Shown here: positions 17,375-30,164 of the stretch, piece by piece
How positions within the stretch are numbered: position 1 is the stretch's first letter
How the letters are laid out: the number at the start of each line of letters is the position of its first letter
NCBI GenBank assembly: GCA_949752745.1
Contig: OX457027.1
Span: forward strand, 13,547,556-13,611,555
Origin: Protula sp. h YS-2021
Lineage: Eukaryota > Annelida > Polychaeta > Sabellida > Serpulidae
Reading direction: 5' to 3'
DNA length: 64,000 bases
Position numbers and translations under genes: made by a program
The notes under the pieces: model-generated
The model's input: the letters and a program-made list of their open reading frames with translations, nothing else
Told to the model about the DNA's origin: nothing
Database searches by the model: none

Positions 17375-18379
17375 CAGGGTTGGCACATTTAACACATAGG
17401 TGGTTTAAACACGTGTTTTACACCGGTTTAAACTGTCATGTCATAAATAGGTTTAACACCGTCAGTCCGTGTTAAACTGAGTAAAACCCAAAATGTAAAA
17501 AAAAGAAGTGTAATTTTCTCCGTTTTGGGGGTGGATGCATGTACGCTTATATATTTATTTACTCTCAAGTCACTGTGCAATCAATGCCCCGAGCGGACGC
17601 ATTGCCAGTACACTATTTTGCCCTGAGTTGCAGGTATTAGCACACTCACAAAACAAACACAGGACTGGCTCAGAAGCAAACGCCTCTTAATTTGGTGCTT
17701 ATCTAACTTGGCTTTGTAAATAACTGCCGGAGTTACAGCCTGTCCAATGTTAATGCCCTGCTACTCGGGTCATATAGTACACTGTATACCCCATTAAAGT
17801 CCGCCTCAGGGTATGTACCACAAAGCATATCCCATCAATGTCAGTTACTGTTAAAACTGTAACCAGGGGAGAGACTTTAATTCCTTGTTACCCGGGGTGT
17901 GTACTACACCAAACTCGTAATCCCTTGATGTTCCGGTGTCAACGAAAGTAAATAAAATGAGGCGTTTTGTCGTGAAAAGCCAGATTTTGTCAATCTGGTC
18001 GTCTTCACCTTCGTCATCAGCTTCCATCGAACGCATATTTTCTAACTTTGGTGCAATTCACTCGAAAGTTCGAAATAGATTGGGTAATGAACGGGCTTCA
18101 AAACTGCTGTTTTGCTACAGTGGGAAAAAGAAATTGACTATTAGTTGGTTGTTTGGCGGTTTGTTGTTTGTGCGAGTTACTGTGGACAAATTGACATGTT
18201 TTATGTTGAATGTAGATCAGTAAAATTACGGAAATAAACGCAACCAAATTTTTATTTTCTAGTTTTTGACAGTTTATGACAGTTTTTGACGGTTTAAACC
18301 CTTTAACACGTATTTTAACATGGGTTGTACACCATGTCATGTCATAAATACCTTTATGACGGTGTAAAAGCCAACCCTG
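17375..18379 (+). mobile_element. hAT-family DNA transposon, internally deleted, 1005 bp
   Basis: Terminal inverted repeats cagggttggc / gccaaccctg are flanked by an exact 8-bp target duplication, tctgatag, at 17367-17374 and 18380-18387, the hAT hallmark. An ORF at 17936-18223 encodes the hAT C-terminal dimerisation region (SSSASIERIF, then IHSKVRNRLGNERASKLL). The rest of the transposase is absent, so the copy is not autonomous. Both ends also carry GTTTAAAC-rich subterminal repeats. It sits inside LINE B and is therefore younger than it. Confidence 0.93.
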
Positions 18380-18387
18380 TCTGATAG

Positions 18388-18520
18388 ACTGTATTGATTT
18401 CGACTAGATACGCTCAAGACATTTCAGAGCTGGCTCTCTTCGACAAAACTAACCCAAGTAAAATTATCTCGTTTTTTTAGATATAAATCTGTATCATTAC
18501 TTTTAAGATCTAGAGATGGT
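18388..18520 (+). pseudogene. LINE B, 3' continuation after the hAT insertion
   Basis: Reading resumes with a stretch typical of the C-terminal end of jockey-type ORF2 (short region ending FFRYKS), after which the sequence becomes AT-rich without similarity. It was split from the preceding part by the hAT element. Confidence 0.6.
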
Positions 18521-19935
18521 AAGATTTTAGAAGCCTTTTAGTATCTACAAGATTTTAAATCTATCTTAGTAACAGTTGCTGACACAATATGATCCGCTAA
18601 GGGTAGGCCGTGTCTTTAAACTAATCATCTAACTAACTAATTCTACTTGCTGAAAATGTTGTTAATGTTTATGAAAATGTCACCAGAGTAGGAACTGACG
18701 TTGGATGCAAATCTATGGTGAGAAAAAGTGAAAATGATTACGTCACTAGCGTGCGAAAAGTAAATTAAAAACCAGACCAATTTCGCTACCCATTAGCGAA
18801 ATTTTACACTTGAGAGCATAAAATCACTATAGTGAATGCTAAAAATATAGTATTACACATCAAACGTTTTTAAACGTAGTATCACCATACCAGATGCATG
18901 AAAAAATATTGAAAAGAAATCGAACAAATATTTTTATCTTGATCTTGTGTCCAGTTACAAAATTTAGCGACTAAGAAGAAAGAGGCAGCTTTTTAGCAAA
19001 AGAAGTTTTGGATTCGCAAGACTGACGAATATTTTGATATCGCCAAAATATAATAATAAAATGCCCCCATCTCCCACCAACTTGAGTTGGCAATCTATCC
19101 AAAAAGCTTTATTGCGATTAACTGAAATCTGTTGGAGAAGTATCATCTATTCAAAGTTTACAGACGGACGGGCAGAGACAGAGGCTACACCCTGGCTATT
19201 GCCCATGAGGCGGAAGACCATCTGTGCTAAGGCGTGACGGAATGCACAGCAAACACAGTCATATTAATTTTCTATCATATTGGCTATATATATAGTCAGA
19301 GTTGACGAAGTTATATAGTAAGCATCACTTTTTTACTCTCTCGTTCAAAATCCTTTCACTAGTGAGCCACTGACTATTTAAATCGTCGTCGTTTCTTTGA
19401 ACTAAACGAGTGCTCTTGAGGCCAATGCATTATTATTACAGTATTGATCACTGTAGCATGGTGTCAAAAAAGCACAAGCTATGCAGGAGGATAATTAAGT
19501 CCAGAACAGCTGTACTATTGTTTTTCTGGTGCCATGCACTAGATGGACTTGGCTGGGGTATGTTTATTTGGCTACAGCATATTTCTTCCAGTTAAAATTC
19601 CCCATTACAAATGTATTGAGATGTGTTTATATGACGCTTCCTTCTCGGATTGAACACTGTATGATCTTTTGATAGCTATAACTCCTATACAAGTGCATGA
19701 GGTGAACTTAATCACCACTGACAATTAAATTTATACATTGCTATTTATCAGTCTTGAGCTACTTGTGTGACATAATGAATGGGGCAATGGAGCTGGTTTT
19801 ATATTGCAATTGCTATACTGTTTATAGTTCTGAGTTGCATAACAAATGTGCAAAGAGAATGCCCTCAAAGTTTTATTGACTGTCGTAGCATTTGTGAAGG
19901 TATAAACAGTTACTTGTATGATTCCTAGTAATTAT
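18521..19935. other. Intergenic, no gene seen
   Basis: AT-rich. The ORFs here are short, lack coding-like composition and have no splice context. Contains cagacggacgg near 19162 and a few short direct repeats. Confidence 0.4.
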
Positions 19936-19939
19936 AGGG

Positions 19940-20822
19940 TCTAGGCGGTCTCCCCCCCCCCCCAGCGGTCTGCCCCCCGGCGGACTCCCCCCTGCCAACT
20001 CCCCCCTGGCGATCTCCCCCGTAGGTTGACTCCCTCCCCCGTCCTTCTCCCCCCATGGCAGATTTTTTTTTAGTTAGTAAAACTTAAATCAGCAAAACTT
20101 GTACATTTCATTCCTTATTTAATTTTCAACCTCACCTTTCATCTACTTTTACATAATTATCACTAAGAAATTAATCTGCTTTAAAATCCAATTACGAAAT
20201 TACAATCAAACACTTACTGTAAACTGATCTTTCAAATGCGATCACGAAATTTAATTTACAGATCACCAGCTTTACTGTGCCACCACCTTACTGCTTTCCT
20301 CATATAGTCGTAATGAATTCCATCTTGATGTGGTAATTTGGCCACTTTTTGGTGAGTTTTATACAGCCATTTACGTTCTCCGGACGCAAATCTGATATCC
20401 ATAAATAAACCAAACTACTCCGGAAAACATCGATCATTATCAGTAGCCTACTCTGGCGGTGAAGGCTAATAAACAATTGCAATTCTTGTGCATGCAATGA
20501 GCATAACACTAGATCCGACGTTTCATTGATTCGGTCAAAAATTCAATATATCAGTCACTTAATTAAACAGATTAAAGAAACATCAATAACCCTTTGGTCT
20601 TCATACATCAATAAGGAAAGCAAGTTTGAGGGGGGAGAAGGAAAAAAAAGGATTGAAATGTACAAGTGTTCCTGATGTAAGTTTGAAATAATCTGCCGTG
20701 GGGGGGGGGGGAGGGAGAAGGACAGGGGGGAGACCGCCTAGGGGGGAGACCGCCAGGGGGATAATCGCCAGGGGGAAACCGCCAGGGGGGAAAGCGCCAG
20801 GGGGGAGACCGCCTGTTTCCTA
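19940..20822. mobile_element. Foldback-type element with C-rich/G-rich inverted termini
   Basis: The left terminus (19952-20058) is an array of short units ending in ggcggtct with C-runs between. The right terminus (20697-20815) is the inverse (gggggagaccgcc repeats). The inverted homology continues inward: tggcagattttttttta and aaaacttgtacatttcatt at the left, and aatgtacaagtgtt ... aataatctgccgtgg at the right, giving arms of about 200 bp. A taattat on both flanks is a possible 7-bp target duplication. No coding sequence between the arms. Confidence 0.75.
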
Positions 20823-21902
20823 ATTATACACCATACAAGCTGTTAGTGCTGTTTGCAAATTTTTGCTACTTTGTTACAGTTTTCAAGAAACAAATACAAA
20901 AAGAACACTCGCGGGTAAAAATAACAACCTGAATTATCAAAACTGAAATATGATGAAATATCGGATAACATAGATATTGGTTAGTATGAACTATTTTGTC
21001 TGGTCCGGTCGACTTCATATATTTTTTTATATATTTTCTGGGATATTTTATACTACACCACAGAATTTAAGGTCAATTTTTTTCCTATCAAGCCTATTGA
21101 ACCTGGCTTCTTAAAGACCAATTAACGAAAAAAACCCTAAATATTAAAATAACTGCTTCCACAAAAGGAACAGAAATTAAAGCACTTCTTGCCAGATGTT
21201 TTTACAAAATCGTCCATAAGCTGTTGAAGCAATATGTGGAACGATGTTGTTTCTTGATACCGAGACAAAAAGCGTTTATGATATTAGCATCTTCAATTTA
21301 ATGAAGTATCATATCTCTTGCGGTGATAAATTTTGAAATTTCGAAACTGATAGCCTTGAAACCTATATATACTTGGAGTATTTCAACTGAGATGTCTCCG
21401 AACAACCCTATGAATCACTCTCAGGGAAATGAGCACCACAAAAATATGTCAGCTGCTTGACATAAAGACCCTAAACCAAAAGGAAGACCACCACAAGGAT
21501 GGACAAAACAGACCGTTTTTTAGCTACAGTTAGAGACGATAAATAATGAATCCACTATAAAACAAACTTGTTTCATCTTTCCAAACACTTTAGCACTCAT
21601 TCACTTTGCGAGATTTGCTTCTGACTCCAACTCATTTTTTTACTCGTGCGATGGAAAACATTATCAGAATTTGGAAAAAACAATATATGTTATTTAGCTT
21701 GTTAGCAAGTGGCAACAAACAAATTTAATTTTAAAACAAAATATTATATTCACTATGCTATAGAGTCATTCGTTTTCTGCGTAGTTTCATAACGTTTAAG
21801 CACGCTAAGAATTAAATCGACCTACTATTGGTCTCCTTAAAATTTTGGCCTTCCTAATACTGTTGTTTTAGCAAAAATGATCCCTGTATTGCTGGAATTA
21901 CA

Positions 21903-22019
<117 letters not shown>

Positions 22020-22669
22020 TTTAACCGTATCAGAGATTCGTGAAGCTAGAACACATTTTATTTCGAAAATCATATTGGTGCTTTAAACTTTAAGTGACCT
22101 AGTCGACTTTCACGTCATAAACAATATTCATGGTCTGCTGAGAGACCTTACAAAACATTGCTTTTTATACAGACTGGGTGTAGAGTTCAGAGTTTAGTAT
22201 ATATATTCGGGCATCAATATGGCAACATTTTGGTGACACATTGCCGTTTTTTACAATGCTATGAAATAGGTCAACACATTTTGTGTCGACTTATTATTTC
22301 GCTTCAAATAAAGTTAGATATTAAGTTAAAGTGCAGTCTAAATCAAAGTTAATACATTTGTACTGATATATTTTATCACTATTATAATCCCTGATTTGTA
22401 TAATTGTACTATCGCAAAGGTTTACCCATTTTTGGAACTGGTATATATTTTCTTAATAAGTCACCATTATGTATTTTAAGGTTTGACGATACCAACTGCA
22501 ACAAAAATAAATTAAAGAAAATGAACTAAATATATATTAATTATAGGAACAAAAAAAGATAGCAAAATTTAAAATGTATATCAAATATGTAATGAATTAT
22601 TCAAGTTTATCTATTGTAGACTTAATGCCACTCTGATGGCCTTTTGTGTTTTGTCAACTTAATGCGGCC

Positions 22670-22671
<2 letters not shown>

Positions 22672-22762
<91 letters not shown>
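22672..22762. repeat. (TA)n microsatellite
   Basis: About 90 bp of TA dinucleotides, immediately upstream of a dispersed repeat copy. Confidence 0.97.
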
Positions 22763-22764
<2 letters not shown>

Positions 22765-22799
22765 CCACCACTATCTGAATTTAATAAATGCTTACGCTA

Positions 22800-23090
22800 T
22801 CCCAGAGGGCCACCCAGTTACTAACTGGCTACCATGTGTGTCCATGACATTTTACAACGATCCAAAACACGGAGTACAATTCTGAATACCCCCTTTTTGT
22901 AGGTAACGCGGAGTACCGAATGAAAATTAGCCGAAAATGGCACTCCGCGCGGACTGCGTCTGACTTCAAGTTTACCCCCCTTTCTCCACGTGTTTTGGAC
23001 ACGAATGGCAACATTTTACCAAGAGACCCCTCCTGGGAACGCCTTGCCAGTGACAGCCATATTAGGAGACATAACAATCCTGTGCATCTT
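22800..23090. repeat. Dispersed repeat, copy 1
   Basis: Shares with 28685-29000, in order: ccatg(t/c)gtgtccatgac, acacggagtac or its variants, ccctttttgtagg, aacgcgga, gaatgaaaat, and a cctcctggga end. Rich in CGCGGAG. ORFs across it are not conserved between the copies. Non-coding repeat of unknown class. Confidence 0.7.
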
Positions 23091-23099
23091 CTAATTCTA

Positions 23100-23697
23100 C
23101 CCAGCAAACATTAAGACGTCAGAGTGACGTCGGGTCGACGTCGTGATCCGACGTTTCCGACGCCGGTCTGACGTGCCGGTTTTGGTTGTATATGAAATGG
23201 AACCGACGTCGGGTTTTCAACGTCAGAATGACGTCGGGTTCCGACCTAAATCCGACGTCGGACTTAAGTCGGTTTTAGGTTGTATATGAAATTGGAACCG
23301 ACGTCGGATTCCGACCTGAAACTGACCAGAGTTATATAATTAATAGATAATTAATTATTCAACTGCTGTTGTGAAATACATACCAAAGCATTTTCCATGT
23401 ACATTTTTACAATCTAGGAAGAAAAATACCGATGCGCCATCAAAATTCTAAAATTTTCATGTAAAAATTGCGTTTTGTCTTCCTCTTTTTCAAAATGACT
23501 TCCATTTCCGGTGAGCGATAATAATGTTCATCGCTTTTTGGTCGTTTTTGCAACGTCGGAATGACGTCAGAAAACAGACGTCGCCTCGACGTCGGAATAA
23601 AGTCGGGTTTTGGGGTAATAGGTCAGAATATGGTTGTGAAGTCGTCGCGACCAAAATACCTTTTTTCAACAAAAAAAGACGTCGGTTGTTTGCTGGG
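23100..23697. mobile_element. 598-bp TA-flanked element rich in GACGTCGG
   Basis: Ends are perfect inverted repeats (cccagcaaaca / tgtttgctggg), flanked by TA on both sides, as for elements that target TA. The interior of both halves is filled with repeats of gacgtcgg and its inverse. A tandem phrase (ggttttaggttgtatatga and relatives) occurs twice. No transposase. Confidence 0.8.
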
Positions 23698-24231
23698 TAT
23701 CAATGTCACACAATAAATATTTAACAGTGGGCGGTAAAATGTCAGTACAGTGTTCACATATATATCAGAGGCAAGCCATTGATTTTTAAGCGGAGTACCT
23801 GAGTTAGAGTACCGTAGGATTTGTACAACATCAATATGGCCATCTACTGATTGTGTGCGTCTGATATGGTACATAAGATATGCTACACGCAATAACTGAA
23901 ATTATTCCTTCGAAATGACCAAAATTACTCCATAAAACTCAAGGATATCTGAAATAGAAGTATTTATGAAGCTTTGCTTAATCAGTTAAACTTATTTAAA
24001 ACAACGTACCTGTTTTATATTGTATCATGCAGTATATTTAACAATCCACAACTGATATAAATGCTGTTGTATCCACTTTGACCCTTCTATAGAATACCAT
24101 TAACGATGGCAAATGATGTCTTGCATAAAAACGACTCCTAACTTTGTGTTTATTTGATCTTCAAAGCATGCTGATGTGCAGGTTGGTATGGACATAAATT
24201 AAACAAGGCTTTGCTACAATGTGCCCTTGTT

Positions 24232-24284
24232 GCGGGCCGAGTTGAGTGCGGGCCGAGTTGAGTACGGGCCGAGTTGAGTGCTTT
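24232..24284. repeat. Tandem repeat, 16-17 bp x 3
   Basis: Three copies of gcgggccgagttgagt (one with a change). Confidence 0.9.
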
Positions 24285-24289
24285 TACTA

Positions 24290-25800
24290 TACATTCCTTT
24301 GTAATGAGGCCAATGTTTCGGAAAGGAGGGAACTCAATTGGGCCTGTGGTAAATTAACGAATGCGAAGAGTTCGATCAAGGGTTGTTTACTTAATAGTGG
24401 GGTTGCGAAAAAAACGGTAACTTAACAATACTTCGTATAATCTCAGACTATAAAGGAGAACATTGGCATTGTTTTTGATAACGAATCTCTCGGAGTTTAA
24501 AGATTAGAGTTTGGATGATATGAAATCTGTTGCATTAATGGACTCACAGCATTGAATGATCTCACGCAATTGAAAGATGAGTGATTGCAGATTAATTCCG
24601 TCTTCCTTTCATTGCAATTGTATCACATGTATATAATCTGAATAATGCGGTAGTTCTTACTTGCGTCAATGATGCTGATTAGTTCTAATAATTGCAATTA
24701 CAATTTAAACATTTTTAAACAATCGAGTTAAGTATTATATCGAAACATGCGCCTTATCAGAAAACCGTGTCACATTTAATCAAATTTTGAGGTCGAATTC
24801 TGTTCCCTTTGAGTAACTTTGGAAATAACAATAAGACGAAAAATAAAATTAATAAAACAATGAAAGCATCTGTGTGCTGAATTCTATGCGCGCGTGTGTT
24901 GAAGTGCCAATATTTTTAAATATGTTTATGAGACCAGTTTAAGTATTGGTCAAACTTGTCAATCATTTAGGTATTGGTCTGTTAATTCCAAATATGGAAG
25001 TAACGTGAAGTCCATTTTATATAGAAATATCGTACGATGTTTTCACTTCTTTTAAGCATATTCTTGCGCTGCCATGTTTAAAAGTAATTAAGGTGCACGT
25101 GTAAGTTTTCCTCTTGAATGTAAAATCTGAAATAGTTAAGATTGAAATGTGAAATAGTTAAAACGGGACATTTAAGGATGAAACACGAAATTGGTGAGTG
25201 TTTTCTGTAGTTTATTTGCAAAAAAGATTATGAATTTGCAATTATTTTGACTTTATATTTCATTAATATTTTGGAAGGATTCTATTTACAGTAGATCCTC
25301 GGCTAATCGATCAGCCTTTTTAGGCAGTTTTAATGGTTCGAAAAGGCCTTTTAGTCACTCTGAAATTAGATTTAAAGGTCCTACATGCGAGTTGATGTGA
25401 GAATTGAATTATTTTGCGACTTGATCTAATGAAATTTACTTGACCGGCAGAATTAATTTGATTTATTGGAGTCGGCTCCGAGCGGGGTCTACTGTATTTC
25501 ATAAATTTAAAATATAATGACACAGGTTAAGCCCAAAAGGAAGTTGCGAATAAACTACTTTAAGAATAATATGTTTCCATGAATGGGGTTACCATCGAAA
25601 TATATTTTAATACATTTTAGAGGTTGTCAGTCCAGGGCCAACGTGGCCAATATGCGTCGTGTTTATATGCCGAAGTCCGGGCATAGTTTGGTACGTTGAA
25701 TATATTATGTTTACTTTAAATAATAAATAGACTCCACTTGGCCGTGTAAACTGTATGATGAGTCTTGTTGATAAAATACTTGTGAAATTAATTTCGAAAT
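24290..25800. other. Intergenic, no gene seen
   Basis: AT-rich sequence without recognisable coding segments or terminal repeats. Confidence 0.4.
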
Positions 25801-26180
25801 GTTATGCTTGTGTGTGTTACTTGGCGTCCCTGTCTGTCGGGGACGTGTCTAGCCACATATCTGCGTACGCATGCGGATTGGCTTAATTGACATCCCTCTC
25901 CTCGGGGACGTGTTGTGAGCGTCTGTGTGTGTGTGTGTGCCTGTGTCTGTTCGTGTCCGTTAATTGGCGTTTGTCTCTGTTGAGACTTGTCAGGGTGCAT
26001 GTCTGTGCACGCATGCGCAAGTGTTACTTGGCGTCCCTCTCTGACGTGTCTTGGCGCATGTCTATGAGCACATGTGTAACTGATATGAGGTGTCTTGTCG
26101 TATGTGTTTTATTGTATGTGTCAGAATGTTTGTTTGTTTGTTGGTGTACAATGTTTGTTTGTTTGTGTAAAGTGTGAATG
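25800..26180. repeat. GT-rich degenerate repeat region
   Basis: The phrase acttggcgtccctctctg recurs with changes three times, alternating with gggacgtgt and tgcgcacgcatgcg-like palindromes, plus a (GT)n core near 25924. The Val-Cys-rich ORFs are artefacts. Confidence 0.7.
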
Positions 26181-28680
26181 GTTTGTTCCTTTAATTTAGT
26201 ATTTCATTTATTTGGTGAATTTATTATTTGTTTACAGTTTTCACCTATATTTCGAATAATAAACAACATCACCCTGACTTTGCGAGTTTCACTTTGGCTC
26301 TGAGACTGAACAGTCTGAGAATTTTGGCCCATGACTCATTCTGGCCCGGAACCTCTCCAGGTGCAGTCCGAAATTAGTGGACTCATTTCGGCCCGAGACT
26401 GAATCGAGATCATAAGTTAAAAGTTAAGTGTAGTAGACACTGTGATCAAAATATCACTAACTTTTTTTTACATTTTTCAGCTTTGCATTGCATTTTGTGA
26501 TTGTTTTATTTGACCTAGAGTGCTCAAATTTTATGAGAATATAGGTATCCATGTTTCTATTGCTATTCTATTAATATTCCAGGTTTAATATGGATTTTGT
26601 GTCCTGCAGTACATATGACCCTATTCCTCGATCTTGGCATTACGAAGTCAAGAAAGAAACTGCCCACACGAAATTTATTAATGACGCCTGTTCGAGTGGA
26701 CAAGTGGACACGTGCAGCATTTATGGGCAGACATTCCAGTAGTAATAATTAGGTTGGAGGGAGGGGGGTTACATCATGTCAAAATTGTGAAGGTGAAAAC
26801 ATCTTTGCTGACCACTAAACGCACGTCATTCCTTCTCATTGATAAACAATGGATTTTCTTCAAACAATTCTTCCTTCGTCAAACCAAGATCGAGCCAAAA
26901 GGTCAAGTCGAGTTCGTTAATGTACGAAAGACACACAGAATACTTCAGTAAAAGCAAAATATCGATAATATCAATAAGAATATGTACACCTACATCCTTG
27001 TTAAATATTAGCACTTCGGTTCAAGCAGAAGCATCCCACAATGTAACACAAATTTCAAGAAGTACAAAAAGTTCGTAGCACTTCAGCTTCTAGTTTAAAG
27101 CTACAAAATCTTTAGGGTCGTCTATTCGGATTTAAAACACATGCTACGACAACAATTTAGCGACCACAAAACAGATTTATTATTTAGTAGCTACTCTTTT
27201 GCAAGTCTGCAATTTCATTATTTAATAACTAAAACATGTAACAAAAGAACAAACAAAAAATGTTTATTATCTAAAATACAATTGTTAAAAGCAAAAGGCA
27301 AATTAATGAAATTTATTTATTTATTAATCTCTTTACTTATATTTTGATACCTAATACTGGTATTAAATGTTAAAAAGAGCATTCCATATGTAACAATCAT
27401 TAGTACATTGAAATTTTAAATATTTATTATTTATATTCTTTTTACTGAGAGATTGTGCCTCGGGGAAACTTGAAATTTAACATAAAGGCCCTTTGTAAAC
27501 GATACTTTTTTCTCCAAATTTTGCCTAAACAATAGGTTTCTACTTCATTCATATTTTTTCTAGCAAGATAACATACAATATTAACAAACAAAATGATAAA
27601 AGTACAAAATATTTCAGTTTCCAATATGTAAAAAATGTTCTCGTGTCAGTGATAAATGTGGGAAAAAATAACAATAATAATAAAAAATAGCAACGGCGAA
27701 ACAAAAGTCACAGAATACTACTTTTTGAATAAGACTAGATTTTGAAAATTTGGAAACAGTCCAATATTTATCTGAATAGAAACAGCATCGAATTTACCAC
27801 CCTGAAACGCAGTTTTCAGGCTTTCCCCTGTATTTTCTTTAATCTCCTGGATATCAATTCTTTTCAATTTTCAGGCTTTTTCCCTTATTTTCTGTAATTT
27901 CCTGAGTATCAATTCTTTTCAGTTTTCAGGCTTTTCCCCGTTTTTTTTCTTTACTTTCCTGGGTATCAATTCTTTTCATGTCTTGCACGCTTATATAAAG
28001 GTGTGAATAGGGGAAATACAACGTGCTGGAAAATATTTTGTTCCTTTATTTGCTCTGTGGTTTATATCACTTTAATGTCATCCTTTTACATTTGTTGTTC
28101 CAATTTACCATACCCTTCAAAAAATAAAACTGCTTACCTTACAAATATACAATAAATAGTGAACATATTAGTTTAAATACCTACTTTTACGTTTCGGCAG
28201 AAAAATGCTTTTTGTCATTAGTGAACTTATTTGTCGATATTGAGGACATTCCCTGATCGGGTCACTAAAATTGCAAATAAAAAAAGTGACTCGGCCGGTG
28301 GGTCTAAAAAAACTCCAGTGAAAAAAAATCAACCGGTCTGTCGTATGAAATTTGAAATAAATTCACACAAAGATTTAGCCTGACGGCAGAAAAGCGCTTA
28401 AAATGAGCTGTTTAAAGGAATAATTTCATCTTTGGCGCTCGCATTTTCATTCAAGAAACATTTCAAATGCTTCAGAGTAGCAAACTATACCCCCACCTCT
28501 TCCAAATACACCCATCTGGGCGAGTTTTTTTAAACACATATTGTGATTAGAAAGACTCTTTCTTCCCGGTGCAAGATGTTGGATTGTGTTCCTGTGTTTA
28601 GTTGCACGCAATCGAACATGCCCCTGATGCACACTGGAATGATTCCCGTGTCACGACCTCGGCGTGAGGGGGGTGGGGGG
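26180..28680. other. Intergenic; small tandem repeat at 27800-27985
   Basis: No gene recognised. Between about 27800 and 27985 three units of about 63 bp share ttttcaggctttt, ttttctttaat and tatcaattcttttca. Confidence 0.5.
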
Positions 28681-28684
28681 CACT

Positions 28685-29000
28685 TAAGTGCCAACCTGTT
28701 GCCATGCGTGTCCATGACTTTTTAAAACAACCCTTGAACGCGGAGTACTGATTTTGAAATAACACCCCGTTTTTTTAACCGAACGCGGAGAAAAATTCCT
28801 AAATAACCCTCCTTTTTGTAGGAAACGCGGACTACTTAATGAAAATCACCCTCCCTTTCTTAACGAAATTAGCATTCCGCACGAACAGTGTCTGGCCTCA
28901 AAATTCGCCGTCCCCTTTCTCCGCGGTTTTTTTTTTCACACGTATGGTAACACATTTCTTACCAAATGGACCCCCCCCCCCCCTCCTGGGATCAATGTGC
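28685..29000. repeat. Dispersed repeat, copy 2
   Basis: Second copy of the repeat at 22800-23090, in the same orientation, with extra gaacgcgga units and a C-run before the closing tcctggga. Confidence 0.7.
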
Positions 29001-30150
29001 GCCCTTTTATCCTTTACAAAAAGGGGTGAAGTCACGAAGTTCATTGTACAAATAAAACATAATAAGTTTAATGTCACACTGCTTCAAAATTTTAGAGCTT
29101 TTTCCTGAAAACATTACGCACTTCATTTGGATTTCGCTGGCGGATTTACAATGCGTATTTTAAAATTTGTTTTTGTTACTAACCCACTAAAAAGAGAGAG
29201 AGAAAAGGTTCCTTGCAGAAGCACGAAATCAGTATGCGAAAAAATGGCGTTGCAGTAAGGAGTATTTTTGGAAAGGAACTTAAATGGGTTGGAGTAAGGG
29301 GGAGGGGGAGGAGGGGGGCACTTGGTATCATGTGTTATCAGTTTCGTTAAAAGGAGGGGGGGGGGTAATTGTCATTCTAGTACCCCGCGTTTCCTGACAG
29401 GGTTCTGAACCAAAATTCTGGGGTACTGTATACTGTGCATTTTTGTTGTTAAGACTCAGTCAACTACAGCACAGTTGATTGGCGTTTCAAAGAATCGGCA
29501 CCCTGTTGCCAGCTGGTCCAGGTCCAGTATTTACTTAGGGACCTATAGGACGGATCAAAATGAAACACAAGCGCTGGTGAGCAAATATCACAGACTTTAT
29601 TGTTCCCTTACAACTCGTAAAGCTAAGATTAGAAAACATTCAAATTTGCGAATAACATTTTGGTGTAAATCTAAAAAAAAAAACACTTCAGGTTTCACAA
29701 ATATTTGATCTAACAAACTCGAACTGCAGACAAGTTATCATACATGGTTTGGAAAGTCGTACTGGATTTGAAACGATTAGAATTCCGCCTTGCTCTCTTC
29801 CCCAAGAAATTCTTTTTCCAGACTTCTACTTTACCATGTACAGTAAAACTTCTATTGATGGAACGCCTGAGGGAGCGGACATTTCTTTATTATGCAAAAA
29901 GTGTTTCCTAAATATTGGTAATGTATAGAAAAATGAAAAGGAAATGGAACCAATAAAACACGTTTCGCCGCTAGAGGTCGCTCTCCAAGGAATGATTTAG
30001 GCTCTTTGTACTTCACTGTATTATAATCCATATTTTCGGTACACTTATGAAATCGATCAAACCGGAGGACTCAGAATAATCGAATAAATGGGATTAAACG
30101 CATAACTTTCTTGCGAAGTTGATGTCTGACATGCATTGCCTGTGAATCAG
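29001..30150. other. Intergenic, G-run rich in part
   Basis: Contains G-runs near 29300-29370 and no convincing gene. G-quadruplex potential on the plus strand is possible. Confidence 0.35.
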
Positions 30151-30164
30151 ACACAAAAATATCA

